Positions 41,021-51,769 are shown, counted from the first letter of the stretch. The stretch is DNA of 64,000 nt from Gambelia wislizenii (GCA_030847615.1 JAUMIR010000014.1:16282501-16346500); one strand, 5' to 3'. The notes: generated by a model not told the origin, from the letters alone. A program made the numbers and translations.

Positions 41021-41185
41021 CTAGAGCAAAGGGAGGCACCCCTCCCATGGTTACCTTACTCGTGGGTTGACCAGAGCGAACCGGTGCTGAAGGCGGGGGG
41101 GGGGGGAAGGGTGGCGAAAGCCCCTTTAAGCCTGGAACCCCAGAATGGAGGAGGAGAGGGCTGGGGTGTGTGTGGAGCCCCCTCA

Positions 41186-41190
41186 AGACT

Positions 41191-41222
<32 letters not shown>

Positions 41223-41355
41223 AGAATCATAGAATTGTAGAGTTGGAAGAGACCACAAGGGCCATCCAGTCCAACCTCCTGCTATGCAGGAAATCACGAT
41301 CAAAGCATCCCTGACAGATGGCCATCGCCATCATCATCATCATCATCATCATCAT
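41186..41355 (-). mobile_element. Truncated CR1 inserted in an (ATC)n microsatellite
   Basis: (ATC)n at 41186-41220, a 107-bp CR1 3' end (41220-41326), then (ATC)n again to 41355. The CR1 stops at ACAGATGGCCATC. Confidence 0.82.
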
Positions 41356-41575
41356 TTTAATCATGTATATCCCGCCTTTCTCCCGTCAATGGCACTCAAG
41401 GCGGCTAACAACATCTTTAAAACAAGTTGAAAACAATATAAAAATAAAAAACAAAACCATCCAGTATAAATATCAAAATGAAACGAGAATTAAACAATTT
41501 ATAAGTTAAACACATTAATCACGAAAAATGTTAAAATGCATTAAAAACGGTATAAAGACCCTTCATAATCTTAAA
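41356..41575 (-). mobile_element. L2-type LINE 3' tail
   Basis: TTTAATCATGTATATCCCGC, CTTTCTCCCGTCAATGGC and AAGGCGGCTAACAAC: the complement of an L2-type tail, with the (ATC)n as its terminal repeat. Confidence 0.65.
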
Positions 41576-41769
41576 AGCCACACGCACAGCTTTAAAAGCC
41601 CAGCCCTTGTCAGTTGGTAAAACCTGGGGGCACAAAAATGTTTTAACCTGCCTCCCTGGAAGGGGCCATCCAGGCTTTTCTGGGGAAGGAGTTCCAAAAT
41701 CTGGGAGCAGCCACCGAAAATCGTTCCCAGCAAAGGAGCCTGAGAAAGTGGTGGGGCAGAGAGAAGCCA
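41576..41769. other. Unannotated, probably LINE-related
   Basis: CCAGGCTTTTCTGGGGAAGG and similar may be the continuation of the LINE, but this is not certain. Confidence 0.35.
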
Positions 41770-41985
41770 ATCATAGAATCACAGAGTTGTAAGAGACCAC
41801 AAAGGCCATCTAGTCCAACCCCCTACCCTGCAGGAATACACAATCAATGCAATCCCGACAGATGGCCATCCAGCCTCTGTTGAAAAACCTCCGAAGAAGG
41901 AGACTCCAGCACACTCCCAAGCAGCCAATTCCACTGTCAACAGCTCTTACTGTCAAGAAGTTCTTCTTAATGTTTAGGTGGAATC
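41770..41985 (-). mobile_element. CR1 LINE 3' end
   Basis: CATAGAATCACAGAGTTG to TTTAGGTGGAATCTCC: the CR1 tail in complement, diverged. Confidence 0.88.
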
Positions 41986-42354
41986 TCCTAAAGCTCTGTT
42001 GGGCTCATGTAGGGAGACTTCAGGTAACCTGGACCCAAGCCCCTTAGAGATGATCTAGCAAGATTGCACCACCAAGACTCCGGAATGAACAATCAGAAGG
42101 GTGCGAAATGATCAATCAAGCATGAATCAATACTAAGAATGCTAATAGGCTTAGATGGTATGCCTGTGCCAGGGCTGGCTGTTTTGTTTTTGGTTTACTT
42201 GGAAAGTGCCCTGGGCACTGACAGCGCTGTATAAAGGGACGATAAATGCGAAGGCAGCGATTGTCATTGAGTTCTCCCAACAATCCCAGTTCATTTACTC
42301 GGGAATAAGCTCCACGTCAAAGTTTTTAAAATGGCAATGGAGTAAGTGAAAGGC
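41986..42354. other. Intron sequence, unannotated
   Basis: Nothing recognised. Confidence 0.45.
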
Positions 42355-42570
42355 AGCATGGTGTAGTAGTTTGAGCGTTGGACTACGACTCTGGAGACCC
42401 CCACCCCCACCCAGTGATGGCAACCCCCTGGGTGATCTTGGGCAAGTCACACTCTCTCAGCCTCAGAGGAAGGCAAAGGCACCCCCCGTGAGCAAATCTT
42501 GTTAAGAAAACCCCATGATAGGGTCGCCATAAGTCGGAAATGACTTGAAGGCACACAACAAAAACAACAA
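42355..42570 (+). mobile_element. tRNA-derived SINE
   Basis: GCAGCATGGTGTAGTAGTTT, CTTGGGCAAGTCACACTCTC, GAAAACCCCATGATAGGGTC and GACTTGAAGGCACACAAC. Box B is partly replaced by a C-rich run. Confidence 0.83.
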
Positions 42571-42581
42571 GGGACTACATG

Positions 42582-43110
42582 GCTTAAAGGCACCAGATCC
42601 CATTTGATCTGGAAGGTAAATAGGGTCGGTTTTGGTTAGCACTTGGATGGGAGACCGCCCAGGAATAGCTGTATTTCAGAGGAAGGAACTGGCAAAAGCA
42701 CCTCTGAGTCTTCATTGCATAAGAAAGCCCTATGAAGTCCATGGGGTCCCCATAAGTCGACAGGCGACTTGAAGGCACATACATGCACCAGATCTGACCT
42801 TGGTCCCTTTCTCGAAATGCTGGAGGCTAGAACCCCTGGAGCATGGGGAAAGGTGACTTTTTGGACTGTCACTCCCAGCATCCCCCAGCTAGCTATGTTC
42901 TGGGAGTGGCAGTCCAAAAAGAAGAAGCTTCCCCAAGCTCAGAAGGACTGCCAAGGAATACCAAGTGCTGTAGGCTCTATTTCAGAGAAAGGAACTGGAA
43001 AAACCATCTCTGAGCATTCCTTGCCTAAGAAAACCCTATAAAACTCGTGGGGTCGCCATAAGTTGACAGACGACTTGAAGAAACACACACACACACACAC
43101 ACACACACGC
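42582..43110 (+). mobile_element. Composite 5S-headed SINE with internal foldback, copy 2
   Basis: A 5S-like head (CACCAGATCCCATTTGATCT, AGCACTTGGATGGGAGACCG) and tail lead to the spacer CAGATCTGACCTTGGTCCC. The foldback GACTGTCACTCCCAG / GGGAGTGGCAGTCC follows, then a second monomer beginning GGAATACCAAGTGCTGTAGG. Same order as 16828-17345. Confidence 0.78.
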
Positions 43111-43129
43111 AAATAGGAAAAATAACCTA

Positions 43130-43200
43130 TAGTACCTGGGTATTCCTTGGCTGTCTCCCATCCAAGTACTCACCAGGGCAGGTCCTATTTAGCTTCTTTA
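43130..43200 (-). mobile_element. 5S-SINE head fragment
   Basis: CCTGGGTATTCCTTGGC, CCATCCAAGTACTCACCAGG and TATTTAGCTTC: the complement of the 5S head. Confidence 0.75.
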
Positions 43201-43244
43201 GTACTCACCTGAAGACACACATACACACACAACAATGGATCAGG

Positions 43245-43470
43245 AGAGAGCCAGCGTGATGCAGTGGTTTGCCTTTGACTATGACTCTGGGAGAACAGGG
43301 TTCGAATCCCGCTCGGCCATGGAAACCCACTGGGTGACTGAGCAAGTCACACTCTCTCAGCCTCAGAGGAAGGATATGGCAAATCCCTCTCTGAACGAAT
43401 CTAGCCACGAAAACTCTGTGATAGGGTCAACGTTGGGTCGGGAGGGATTTGAAGGCACACCATAACAGCA
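43245..43470 (+). mobile_element. tRNA-derived SINE
   Basis: AGCCAGCGTGATGCAGTGG, box B GGGTTCGAATCCCGC, GAGCAAGTCACACTCTC and TTTGAAGGCACACC. Confidence 0.85.
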
Positions 43471-43790
43471 ATGGATGGGGGAAAATTATTTGCTTTTCCC
43501 TTGCGAGGAGGCAACATTTCTCACAACCTGAGCTCCCCTCTCCCCTTACAAGCAGTGCCGGCCAAGTCTCTGCTCCTAAGCAGGGGTGGTGGAAGGATTT
43601 TCGCCCCAGGACTTAGTGCTTTGAACCCTTTGAAACAGCCACGTGTATTTATTTCTTCAGCCCCCAACTCCCCCGTCCCCACGTTGCGCCCCTGCGTTTC
43701 TACATTCCTCCCGTGTTAGATTGCTAACGGTTGGAAGAAGAACGAAAAGGAACGGATTGCCAGCCCTGATTCGATAGATCTGAACGGGTA
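43471..43790. other. Intron sequence, non-repetitive
   Basis: Nothing recognised. Contains TTAGATTGCTAACGG. No exon signals. Confidence 0.4.
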
Positions 43791-44470
43791 GAAGTTTGGC
43801 ATGTTGCATTTATCTATCACTATATCTAAATATAAAATACTTCTATGTCTAGACAAAAACAATACAATATTTTCTATTTAGGCATCTATTTAGATATAGA
43901 TGTTAACATATAGATTAATCTATAGATTTCTATACCTAAATAGAAATTGATCTATAGATATCTATAGACATTTATATCTACATTTAGATAGCTATAGTTA
44001 AATATCTACAGAAATAGATCTATAGAAATCTATAGAAATAGAAATAGATCTATATCTATAAAAATCTATACTATCGAAATAGATATAGATCTGTAGAAGT
44101 CTATAGAAATCGATCTAGATATTATAGAAATAGATGTAGGTCTGTAGAAGTCTATAGAAATCAATCTAGATATTATAGAAATAGATGTAGATGTGTAGAA
44201 GTCTATAGAAAACGATCTAGATATTATAGAAATATAGATCTGTAGAAGTCTATAGAAATAGATATGGATCTAGTTATTTCTAGATCTATATTTAGATATC
44301 TATAGAAATAGATTTAGATCTATAGAAATCTTTAGAAACAGACATAGATTTATAGATATCTATAGAAATCTATATTTATTTAGCTATAGCTATCTATAGA
44401 TCTATATCTATTTCTATTAGATATAGCTATCAATATATCGATTTATATATCTACATTTATATCTAAATAG
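43791..44470 (+). repeat. TAGATATCTATAGAAAT-type array with 51-bp units
   Basis: About 680 bp built from TAGA/TATC words. Inside it CTGTAGAAGTCTATAGAAAT recurs at 44091, 44142, 44193 (variant) and 44240, spacing 51, 51 and 47. Each is followed by CGATCTAGATATTATAGAAA. Confidence 0.9.
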
Positions 44471-44670
44471 AAAACATTGTATTGTTGCTGCTGTGTGCCT
44501 TCAAAGTCATTCCCGACTTATGGAGACCCAAGGTTATATTTCAGAGGAAGGAACCGGCAAAACCACCTCTGAATATTCCTTGCCTAAGAAAACCCAATGA
44601 AATTCTTGGGGTTGCTATAAGTTGACAGGAGACTTGAAGGCACGGACACACAGAAACAAACAAGGCGAAC
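44471..44670 (+). mobile_element. SINE tail (5S type)
   Basis: TGTGTGCCTTCAAAGTCATT leads to CAGAGGAAGGAACCGGC, CCTAAGAAAACCCAATG and GACTTGAAGGCACGG. Confidence 0.7.
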
Positions 44671-44689
44671 CTATCACGAGGAAAAATAG

Positions 44690-44960
44690 ACTGGGTATTC
44701 CTTGGCGGTCTCCCATCTAAGTTCTGACCAGGGCTGACCCTATTTAGCTTCCAAGCTCAAATGGGTGCCTTTAGGTGTTTAATCCGTTGTTGTTGTGTGC
44801 CTTTAAGTTGTTTCACACTTATGGCAACCCTAACACGAACCTATCACAGGGTTTTCTTGGCAAGCTTTGTTCAGAGGGTTTTACCATTGCCTTCCTCTGG
44901 GGCTGAGAGAGTGTGACTTGCCCAAGGTCACCGGGTTTTTTTCCTCATGGCCAAGGGTTC
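44690..44960 (-). mobile_element. 5S-SINE head followed by tRNA SINE, both minus
   Basis: 44690-44785 carries CTGGGTATTCCTTGGCGG and ACCAGGGCTGACCCTATTTA. 44786-44960 carries TTTAAGTTGTTTCACACTTA, GGGTTTTCTTGGCAAGC and TGACTTGCCCAAGGTCACC. Confidence 0.78.
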
Positions 44961-45199
44961 TGTTAGCCTCCATTTCCTCCCTTCCTTTTTTCTTTTTCTT
45001 TTGGAACTTGACCTATTGGAATGACAATGTAGTACTAACGAATCTGGACTATGACTGATAAAATTCAGAATATTAGAGTGGAGCTGGGCAACAGAATGGC
45101 CTTTGGAGCTGTTGTCTAGTACTCAAAATACCAGGCTGGCTTTCAAGCAGGAAATATATCTAGGTGCATCTATTTAGCTAATCTAAATATATTGAAGGT
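44961..45199. other. Intron sequence, unannotated
   Basis: Nothing recognised. Confidence 0.45.
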
Positions 45200-45398
45200 G
45201 CCTTTGCTTTTTGCTGCCCTGAGTCCATATCATTTTATTTCATTTTTTTCTCTTTTTAATTATTGTATGTTTTTAATCTTTTTAATTTAATATTGTTTTA
45301 AGGGGTGGGTGGGTTAGGGTACTAATGTAATTATGGAATTTTTATGCTGTAAGCCACCCCGATTGTGTTGCAGAGGGGTGGGATAGAAATTATTATCA

Positions 45399-45433
<35 letters not shown>

Positions 45434-45435
45434 TT
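45200..45435 (+). mobile_element. L2-type LINE 3' tail
   Basis: TTTTAAGGGGTGGGTGGG, TGTAAGCCACCCCGATTG and GCAGAGGGGTGGGATAGAAA, ending in (ATT)n. Confidence 0.78.
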
Positions 45436-45498
45436 GAGTCTTTCAGCCCTCCCAAGGTTCGATCCTTGCAAGAGGGGTAACCAACCGTTTTAAATTAG

Positions 45499-45595
45499 AT
45501 TTCCTTGGGTTTTTTTCCGGGTTGTGAGGCTGTGTTCTGCAAGAGTTTATTTCTGACGTTTCGCCTGCATCTGTGGCTGGCATCCTCAGAGATTT
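45499..45595 (-). mobile_element. Penelope-like element arm fragment
   Basis: GATTTCCTTGGGTTTTTTTC, GGCTGTGTTCTGCAAGAG and the hammerhead-like part. Only the arm is present. Confidence 0.8.
45551..45595 (-). ncRNA. Hammerhead-ribozyme-like motif, intact core
   Basis: On the minus strand TCT, CTGAGGA (45583-45589), GCC and GGC stem, GAAACGTC (45555-45562) and AGAA occur in hammerhead order. The core CUGANGA, GAA and GUC triplet are all kept. It lies antisense to LHX3 in intron 1, so it would not cut the LHX3 transcript. Confidence 0.65.
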
Positions 45596-46280
45596 TTAAT
45601 TTTAAATTACACCAGAGGAAGCCGCAAAAACCCTGAACAGAGAGAGATGGAAGGAAGAGGACAGGCTCTGACATCACCTTCAGCTCAATTGATATCATTA
45701 GCAACTCCAAATGGGAGCAATTTTCCCTTTAAAAAACAAAAAAGCACACACCGTTTAAACTCCAGTTGAGAGGAGCTACCTACCATTATTTGTCTACTGT
45801 TTTTTGCATGGGAGAATCCTAACCCTTACCCAGATGATGAGGTTGATCATAGCGAATATACTGCTAATAAATATGTCTTGCTATTTATCATTAATGGGCA
45901 AAGTAAAAAAATGTTGTTAAAGATTAATATTAATATTAAATATGAATATTAATATATTTTGGTGTCGATTTTAACAGTTATGCATTTTAATACATTCTCC
46001 TTCTGAGGTTGTGATCTGCCCTGAAACATTTTTAAATGGAAAGGCAGGATTAACATTTAACCATAACAACTCCTATATATCATTTCAGTAATTTGTATTG
46101 GTGAGTGGTATTATCAGTGGTTTTCAGCTATTTTGGAGTGGAAAGATGGGATACAAGATGATGATGATGATGAGCTTTTAAATGTTGATTTTAATGGCTA
46201 AATCGTTTAATTTATTTTCAGGGACGTTTTTACCAGCCTCCTTTATTTTGGAGAGGAAGAGCAGGGTAAACATGTAATCA
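45596..46280. other. Intron sequence, AT-rich, unannotated
   Basis: Nothing firmly recognised. It contains (GAT)n at 46159-46173 and fragments such as GGAAAGGCAGGATTAAC. Confidence 0.4.
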
Positions 46281-46355
46281 TAATAGAGTTGGAAGAGACT
46301 TCAAGGGCCATCCAGTCCAACCCCCTGCCATGCGGGAAGACACAATCAAAGCATT
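46281..46355 (-). mobile_element. CR1 3' tip
   Basis: ATAGAGTTGGAAGAGACTTC through GAAGACACAATCAAAGC. Confidence 0.85.
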
Positions 46356-46513
46356 CAGCAAGGATTTGGTTTTAGTGATCCTCCAATGCTTTACTGCTCA
46401 ATACATTGTTTTAATGACATTGCTTGGTACTCTAAGCTATTTTTGAGTATGAAGGTGGGGATAGAACAGCTGCTACCAGGAATGAGTTTTTAGTGGTCAT
46501 TTGATCTAGATTG

Positions 46514-47074
46514 AAGGAAGTGATAGTGCCAGTCTATTTTGCTTTGGTCAGACTTCACCTGGAATACTGTGTCCAGTTCTGGACACCACAATTCAGGAAG
46601 GATATGGACAAACTGGAAGGTGTCCAGAGGAGGGCAACCAAAAATGGTGGGAGGTCTGGAAGCCATGATGCCCTATGAGGAGCAGCTTAGAGAGCTAGGT
46701 ATGTTTAGCCTGGAGAAGAGAAGGTTGAGAGTGGACATGGTAGCCATGTTTAAATCTTTGAAGGGATGTCATACCGAGGATGGAGCAAGCTTATTTTCTG
46801 CTGCTCCAGAGACTAGGACACGGAACACTGGGTTCAAGGTACAGGAAAAGAGATTCCACCTAAACATTAGGAAGAACTTCCTGACAGTAAGAGCTATTTG
46901 GAAGTGGAATGCACTGCCTGGGAATGTGGTGGAGTCTCCTTCTTTGGAGGTTTTTAAACAGAGGCTGGATGGCCATCTGTTAAGGATGCTTTGATTGTTT
47001 ATTCCTGCATGGCAGGGGGTTGGACTGGATGGCCTTGTGGTCTCTTCCAACTCTATGAGGCTATGATTCTATGA
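46514..47074 (+). mobile_element. CR1 LINE 3' end
   Basis: The plus strand encodes [20 protein letters not shown] and NFLTVRAIWKWNALPGNVVE, ending in CTATGATTCTATGA. Confidence 0.94.
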
Positions 47075-47822
47075 CTGGCTTTCTTATTTCATTGTTTTTA
47101 ATGATAATTGTATCCAGTCAGTCCTGTTTTGGAGTGGAAAGGCTGGATAATAATGTGACAAAATAGTAATAATTTATTTCTACGGATAATTTGAATAGTT
47201 CTAGTGTTTAATTCATTTTTAGCATTGTTATTAACCCCCTTGGGTGCTATTTTTGACTGGCAAGGCAGGGCAAAAATATATGGATGACAAGGACCACAAC
47301 CAACAACAACAATATTTTTATTATAAATTATGAATTAGTTCCTGTCCATTATTCAGGAACTAAAGCAGAATCATCTAATTAATTGTTCAATGGTGAGTCA
47401 ACATGTAGGTAAACCTAGTGGACTGGATGGAGTTACTCTACTAAGGACTGAAAGAGAATTTAGACTAATAATAATAATCACATTGTCAGTTGACTAAAAA
47501 TATAAATGTGTAGATTGAGGTTATTCATGATTACTCTGACTTCAGGTGGACTCCTTTAGGTCCAACCTTACCTCAGTAGGTAGAAAACCTGTATGGTGTC
47601 TCTGAAGATAGAAAGAGGATGGGAAACCTTTACCCGTCAGAATACAAAACATGCTCGTATCTATTTCTGTATCTGTATTTGTATTTATATCCTCATCAAT
47701 AGCTAGAATTCTGTTGGTTAAAATCAACTAAAGTAGGCTGATTGAGTCAATAGTTGGATGATGAGTTGACACATAGATCAGTTTAGTCAATAGATCTACC
47801 CCAGTCAGGATTTATACTTCAG
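47075..47822. other. Intron sequence, unannotated
   Basis: AT-rich DNA. Phrases such as GGTGAGTCAACATGTAG resemble a dispersed repeat also seen at 30960 and 63060. No exon. Confidence 0.4.
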
Positions 47823-48115
47823 CTATGGTAACACATGCCTTGATTACACCCCATTTGGATTTCTGTAGCACACTGTATGTGGGGCTGCCTTGGGAAACTG
47901 TTTGGAAATTTCAGTAGCTCCAGAATGCTGATTATAATCTTCACAGTTTTACACAGCTTGGGGCCAGACGATCTGAAAGACCATATCTCTATACAGAAAC
48001 GTATGCTGGAAAACCCAGCATTCTTCCTGCACCCCCTCACTTGCTGGGTTTTAGAGCAAGCAAGTCTCAGGAAGTTTTAGGGACCTCCTGCATGTTAAAA
48101 GAGTTCTTCCCCCTT
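47823..48115 (+). mobile_element. L2/CR1-clade LINE RT fragment
   Basis: The translation ALITPHLDFCSTLYVGLP matches the (R)LDYCNALYxGLP region of L2-type reverse transcriptases, followed by diverged sequence. Confidence 0.65.
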
Positions 48116-48223
48116 CTCCTCAGCCTATCCTTAGTGGGAAGTCAAAGGCTTTCACAGCCGGCATCCATAGATTTTCCTTGGTTTTTTTTTTTCCCAGGCT
48201 GTGAGGCCATGTTCTGGAAGAGT

Positions 48224-48272
48224 TTCTTTCTGATGTTTTGCCTGCATCTGTGGCTGGCATCCTCAGAGAATG
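48224..48272 (-). ncRNA. Hammerhead-like motif, decayed
   Basis: The minus strand keeps TTCT, CTGAGGA and AGAA, but the core GAAAC is changed to CAAAAC. Confidence 0.45.
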
Positions 48273-48629
48273 GTTGTGTAGGGGTGTGTGTGGAGTTTAT
48301 ATGCTGTGAACCCTTGTTGGGGAGTATATGTAAATTTGTGTAATTGAATAGTTAGTTTCTGGGTATAGAAATGCAAGGAGGATTAGTGTCTGTTTGGCTA
48401 ATGGTTGATTGATGGCCCATTATCTGCTGGGAATCAACACTTACAAAATAATTCCACCCAGGGACGGGGATTCCCAGCAGATAATGGCTCATCAACCAAC
48501 CATTAGCCTAACAGACACTAACGAGCCTTGCATTTCTATACCCAGAAACTAACCATTCAATTACACAAATTTACATATACTCCACAACAGGGGTTCACAG
48601 CATATAAACTCCACACACACACCTACACA

Positions 48630-48680
48630 ACCATTCTCTGAGGATGCTAGCCACAGATGCAGGCAAAATGTCAGAAAGAA
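48630..48680 (+). ncRNA. Hammerhead-like motif, decayed
   Basis: The plus strand keeps ATTCT, CTGAGGA, GTC and AGAAAG, but GCGAAAC is now GCAAAAT. It lies in the sense direction of LHX3 and is predicted inactive. Confidence 0.45.
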
Positions 48681-48735
48681 CCTATTCCAGAACACAGCCT
48701 CACAGCCTGGAAAAAACCCAAGGAAAATCTAATCT

Positions 48736-49130
48736 TAGTGGCTTGTAGACACACAGCCAAGCCGTATGATCATCATATCATCATGAGGCCCAGGTCTACT
48801 GACCTCGTGGGTTTAAAGTTTACTCTTTGTTCTGTCTCTGAAGAAGATGGAGCCTTCCCTCCACACTTTGTATAGATGCATGTCTTTTTCCCTATCTTTC
48901 CCAATCTCACTGGATTGGTGAGTTCTATCCTAAATCCTTTAGATAGTTAGAATGTAGCCTTCCATGTGTACGTAGATTGAAAAGCCATTAGTATTCTTTC
49001 AAGAGGAAGTTGTTTGTTTTCTTTTGTTCTTAGCAGCTTGAGTTCTGAGTACTTTACTGCTTGAGAGTCTCACTTTCCGGTCTCTGCCACTCTGCTATAC
49101 TAGAAGTTAATTCTTGTCCATTTTAACTTT
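48736..49130. other. Intron sequence, unannotated
   Basis: Nothing recognised. Confidence 0.45.
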
Positions 49131-49562
49131 TTTTTTTACATTTTATTTTTTATTGAATATCAGTGTAATATACACATAGTAATCATCTTACAATGTATCT
49201 TGCGATATACCAAATATCCATAACAAATATCGATATCAGTTTTTCCTGCTGTATTAAACCTCAGAAATTGTTCTATGACTTCCTACTTGGTTGACATTTG
49301 ACAATTATCAGACTCATAATAAAAAACATACTCAACCATAAATGACTTTGTCTATTTCTAAGTTATTTACCTATATGTTAGGACTCTATTCCTTGTTCTG
49401 TTGGGGATTTTTACCTATATCAGTTTGCAATTTTGTAGTTCACCCTTTTTTGGCCAATATTCCAAAATCGGTTTCCATTCTTTTCTCCATATGCTCTCTT
49501 TTTTATTTCGCAGCTTATTTGTCAGCATATCCAGTTCAATCATGTATTCTTGTCCATTTTAA
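49131..49562 (-). mobile_element. L1 LINE 3' end
   Basis: A poly(T) start (49131) is the complement of the poly(A) tail. The minus strand near 49440-49540 reads ESIWRKEWKPILEYWPKKG, the L1 ORF2 C-terminus (xKKDWKPxxxY type). Confidence 0.75.
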
Positions 49563-49645
49563 CTTTACAGAAAACTTTCCCAAAGGGCTTGCACCCTGGG
49601 ATCTTTAATGAAATTTTAATTTTTAAGCTTCATAACCCCAACAAT

Positions 49646-50117
49646 GTAGAATAATAGAATCGTAGAATCTTAAGAGTTGGAGGAGACCACAACGGTCATC
49701 TAGTCCAAACCCCTGCCATGCAGGAATATATGACTAAAGCACTCCTACAGATGCCCACCGAACCTCTGTTTAAAGACTTCCAAAGATGGAGAGTCCACCA
49801 CCATCTCAGGCAATCTATTCCACTGCTGAATAGCTCTCGCAGTAAAAAAAGTTCTTCCTGATGTTTAGATGGGATCTCTTTTTCTGTATCTTGAATCCAT
49901 TAGTTGTGTTCTAGGCTCTGGAGCAGCTGAAGACTAGCTGGCTTCATCTTCTACAGGACATCCCTTCAGAGCTTAAAAATAGCCATCATCTCACCTCCCC
50001 AGTTTCTCTTCTCCAAGCTAAACATGCCCAGCTACCCAAGTTGTTCTTCATAAGGCTTGCTTTCCAGACCTTGGATCATCTTGCTCACCCTTCTCTGGAC
50101 ACCTTCCAGCTTGTTGA
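49646..50117 (-). mobile_element. CR1 LINE 3' end
   Basis: The tip AATAGAATCGTAGAATC and a diverged CR1 tail in complement, to CCTTCCAGCTTGTTG. Confidence 0.9.
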
Positions 50118-50716
50118 TGCGATTTTGGGCTGCATCAATAGAAGTATAGTGTCCAGATCAAGGCAAGTAATAGTGCCACTCTATTCTGCCTTGGTCAGAC
50201 CTCACCTAGAATACTGTGTCCAGTTCTGGGCACCACAATTCAAAAAGGATATGGACAAATTGGAGCGTGTCCAAAGAAGGGCTACTAAAATGGTGAAAGG
50301 TCTGGAAACGATACCTTATGAGGAGAGACTTAGAGAGCTGGCTTAGTTTAGCCTGGAAAAAAGACGGTTAAGAGGCGATATGATAGCCCTGTTTAAGTAT
50401 TTGAGGAGGTGTCACGTTGAGGATGAAGCAGGCTTGTTTTCTGCTGCTCCAGAGACTAGAACACGGAGTAATGGGTTCAAACTAGAGGAAAATAAATTCC
50501 ACCTCAATATTAGGAGGAACTTTTTGACAGTAAGAGCTGTTCGGCAGTGGAACGCACTCCCTCGGAGTGTGGTGGGGTCTCCTTCCTTGGAGGTCTTTAA
50601 ACAGAGGCTGGATGGCCATCTGTCAGGGATGCTTTGATCGTGATTTCCTGCATGGCAGGGGGTTGGACTGGATGGCCCTCGTGGTCAATTCCAACTCTGC
50701 AATTCTATGATTCTGA
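50118..50716 (+). mobile_element. CR1 LINE 3' end, head-to-head with the previous
   Basis: The plus strand encodes [40 protein letters not shown] and the tail, with one stop near 50345. It ends GCAATTCTATGATTCT. Confidence 0.95.
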
Positions 50717-51139
50717 GTCTGCCTGAGTTTTCAGATCTTCAAGGGAAGGCTTTATCTTGGTGCCACCACACTCACAGGCACATTGGCTCTATACGTGGGA
50801 GACAGCCTTCATGGTGGTTGCTTCCAGGTTGTGGAATTCCCTCCCATGGGAGATTCAGCTGGCCTCTCTCTTCTTTCCTTCTTTCCAATTAGTTTCTGGG
50901 CAAAGTACAAAGTGTTGATTATTTCCTTTAAAGCCCTGTGTTCAGGTTACTTACAGGATCACCTTCTCCTGTATAACCTAATGGGATTATGGGAAAATAT
51001 TTAAGACTGGTGGTCTCAGTGAGCAGAGCAAAAATATATCATGTCAGCAGAAGCTTTCTAATGTCAGTACAGCTAAGTCAGTCCCCAAGAAAACGGCTCC
51101 TCCCATAGACCTAGCTAAGAATAAAGTATCTCAGACTCA
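50717..51139. other. Intron sequence, unannotated
   Basis: GTGGAATTCCCTCCCATGGG resembles an L2-type RT tail piece. Nothing else recognised. Confidence 0.4.
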
Positions 51140-51703
51140 GATCAAGAGAAGTAATAGTGCCACTCTGTTCTGCTTTGGTCAGACCTCACTTGGAATATTG
51201 TGTCCAGTTCTGGGTACCACAATTCAAGAAGGATATAGGCAAGTTGGAACGTGTCCAGAGGAGGGCAACCAAAATGATGGGAGATCTGGAAGCCATGATG
51301 CCCTATGAGGAGCAGCTTATGGAGCTGGGCATGTTTAGTCTGGAGAAGGGAAGGTTGAGAGGGGACATGATAGCCATGTTTAAATATTTGAAGGGATGTC
51401 ATACTGATGATCATGCAAGCTTGTTTTATGCTGCTCCAGAGACTAGGACACAGAGCAATGGGTTCAAACTCTAAGAAAAGAGATTCCACCTAAACATTAG
51501 GAAGAACTTCCTGACAGTCAGAGCTGTTTGGAAGTGGAATACACTGCCTGGGAGTGTGGTGGAGTCTCCTTTCATGGAGATGTTTAAACAGAGGCTGGTA
51601 GCCATCTGTTGATAATGCTTTGATTCTGTCTTCCTGCATGGCAGGATGGGGTTGGACTGGGTGGCCCTTGTGATCTCTTCCAACTCTATGATTCTATGAT
51701 CCA
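51140..51703 (+). mobile_element. CR1 LINE 3' end
   Basis: The plus strand encodes [20 protein letters not shown] and the tail, ending ATGATTCTATGATCC. Confidence 0.95.
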
Positions 51704-51769
51704 ATGCCTGTGTCCTATTTGGTGCTATCAATTGGATTTAGTCCTATGTAGTTTCCCCTCCACCACCAA

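Larger units (their letters stand above)
48140..48735. mobile_element. Palindromic non-autonomous Penelope derivative
   Basis: Arms 48140-48434 and 48468-48735 are inverted copies (GGCATCCATAGATTTTCC; CCATTATCTGCTGGGAATC against GATTCCCAGCAGATAATGG) around a 33-bp centre, with no coding part. Flanks ATCCTTAGTGG and ATCTTAGTGG look like a 10-bp target-site duplication, so it probably moved in this form. Confidence 0.8.

Noticed and set aside
42355..42570. Functional tRNA genes in the SINE heads
   Set aside because: Box A/B-like words are present, but no cloverleaf with a proper acceptor stem can be drawn, and all are followed by the common SINE body.
44041..44280. CRISPR-like regular spacing
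   Set aside because: The 51-bp units are contiguous variants of one AT-rich word without unique spacers, in a eukaryotic intron.
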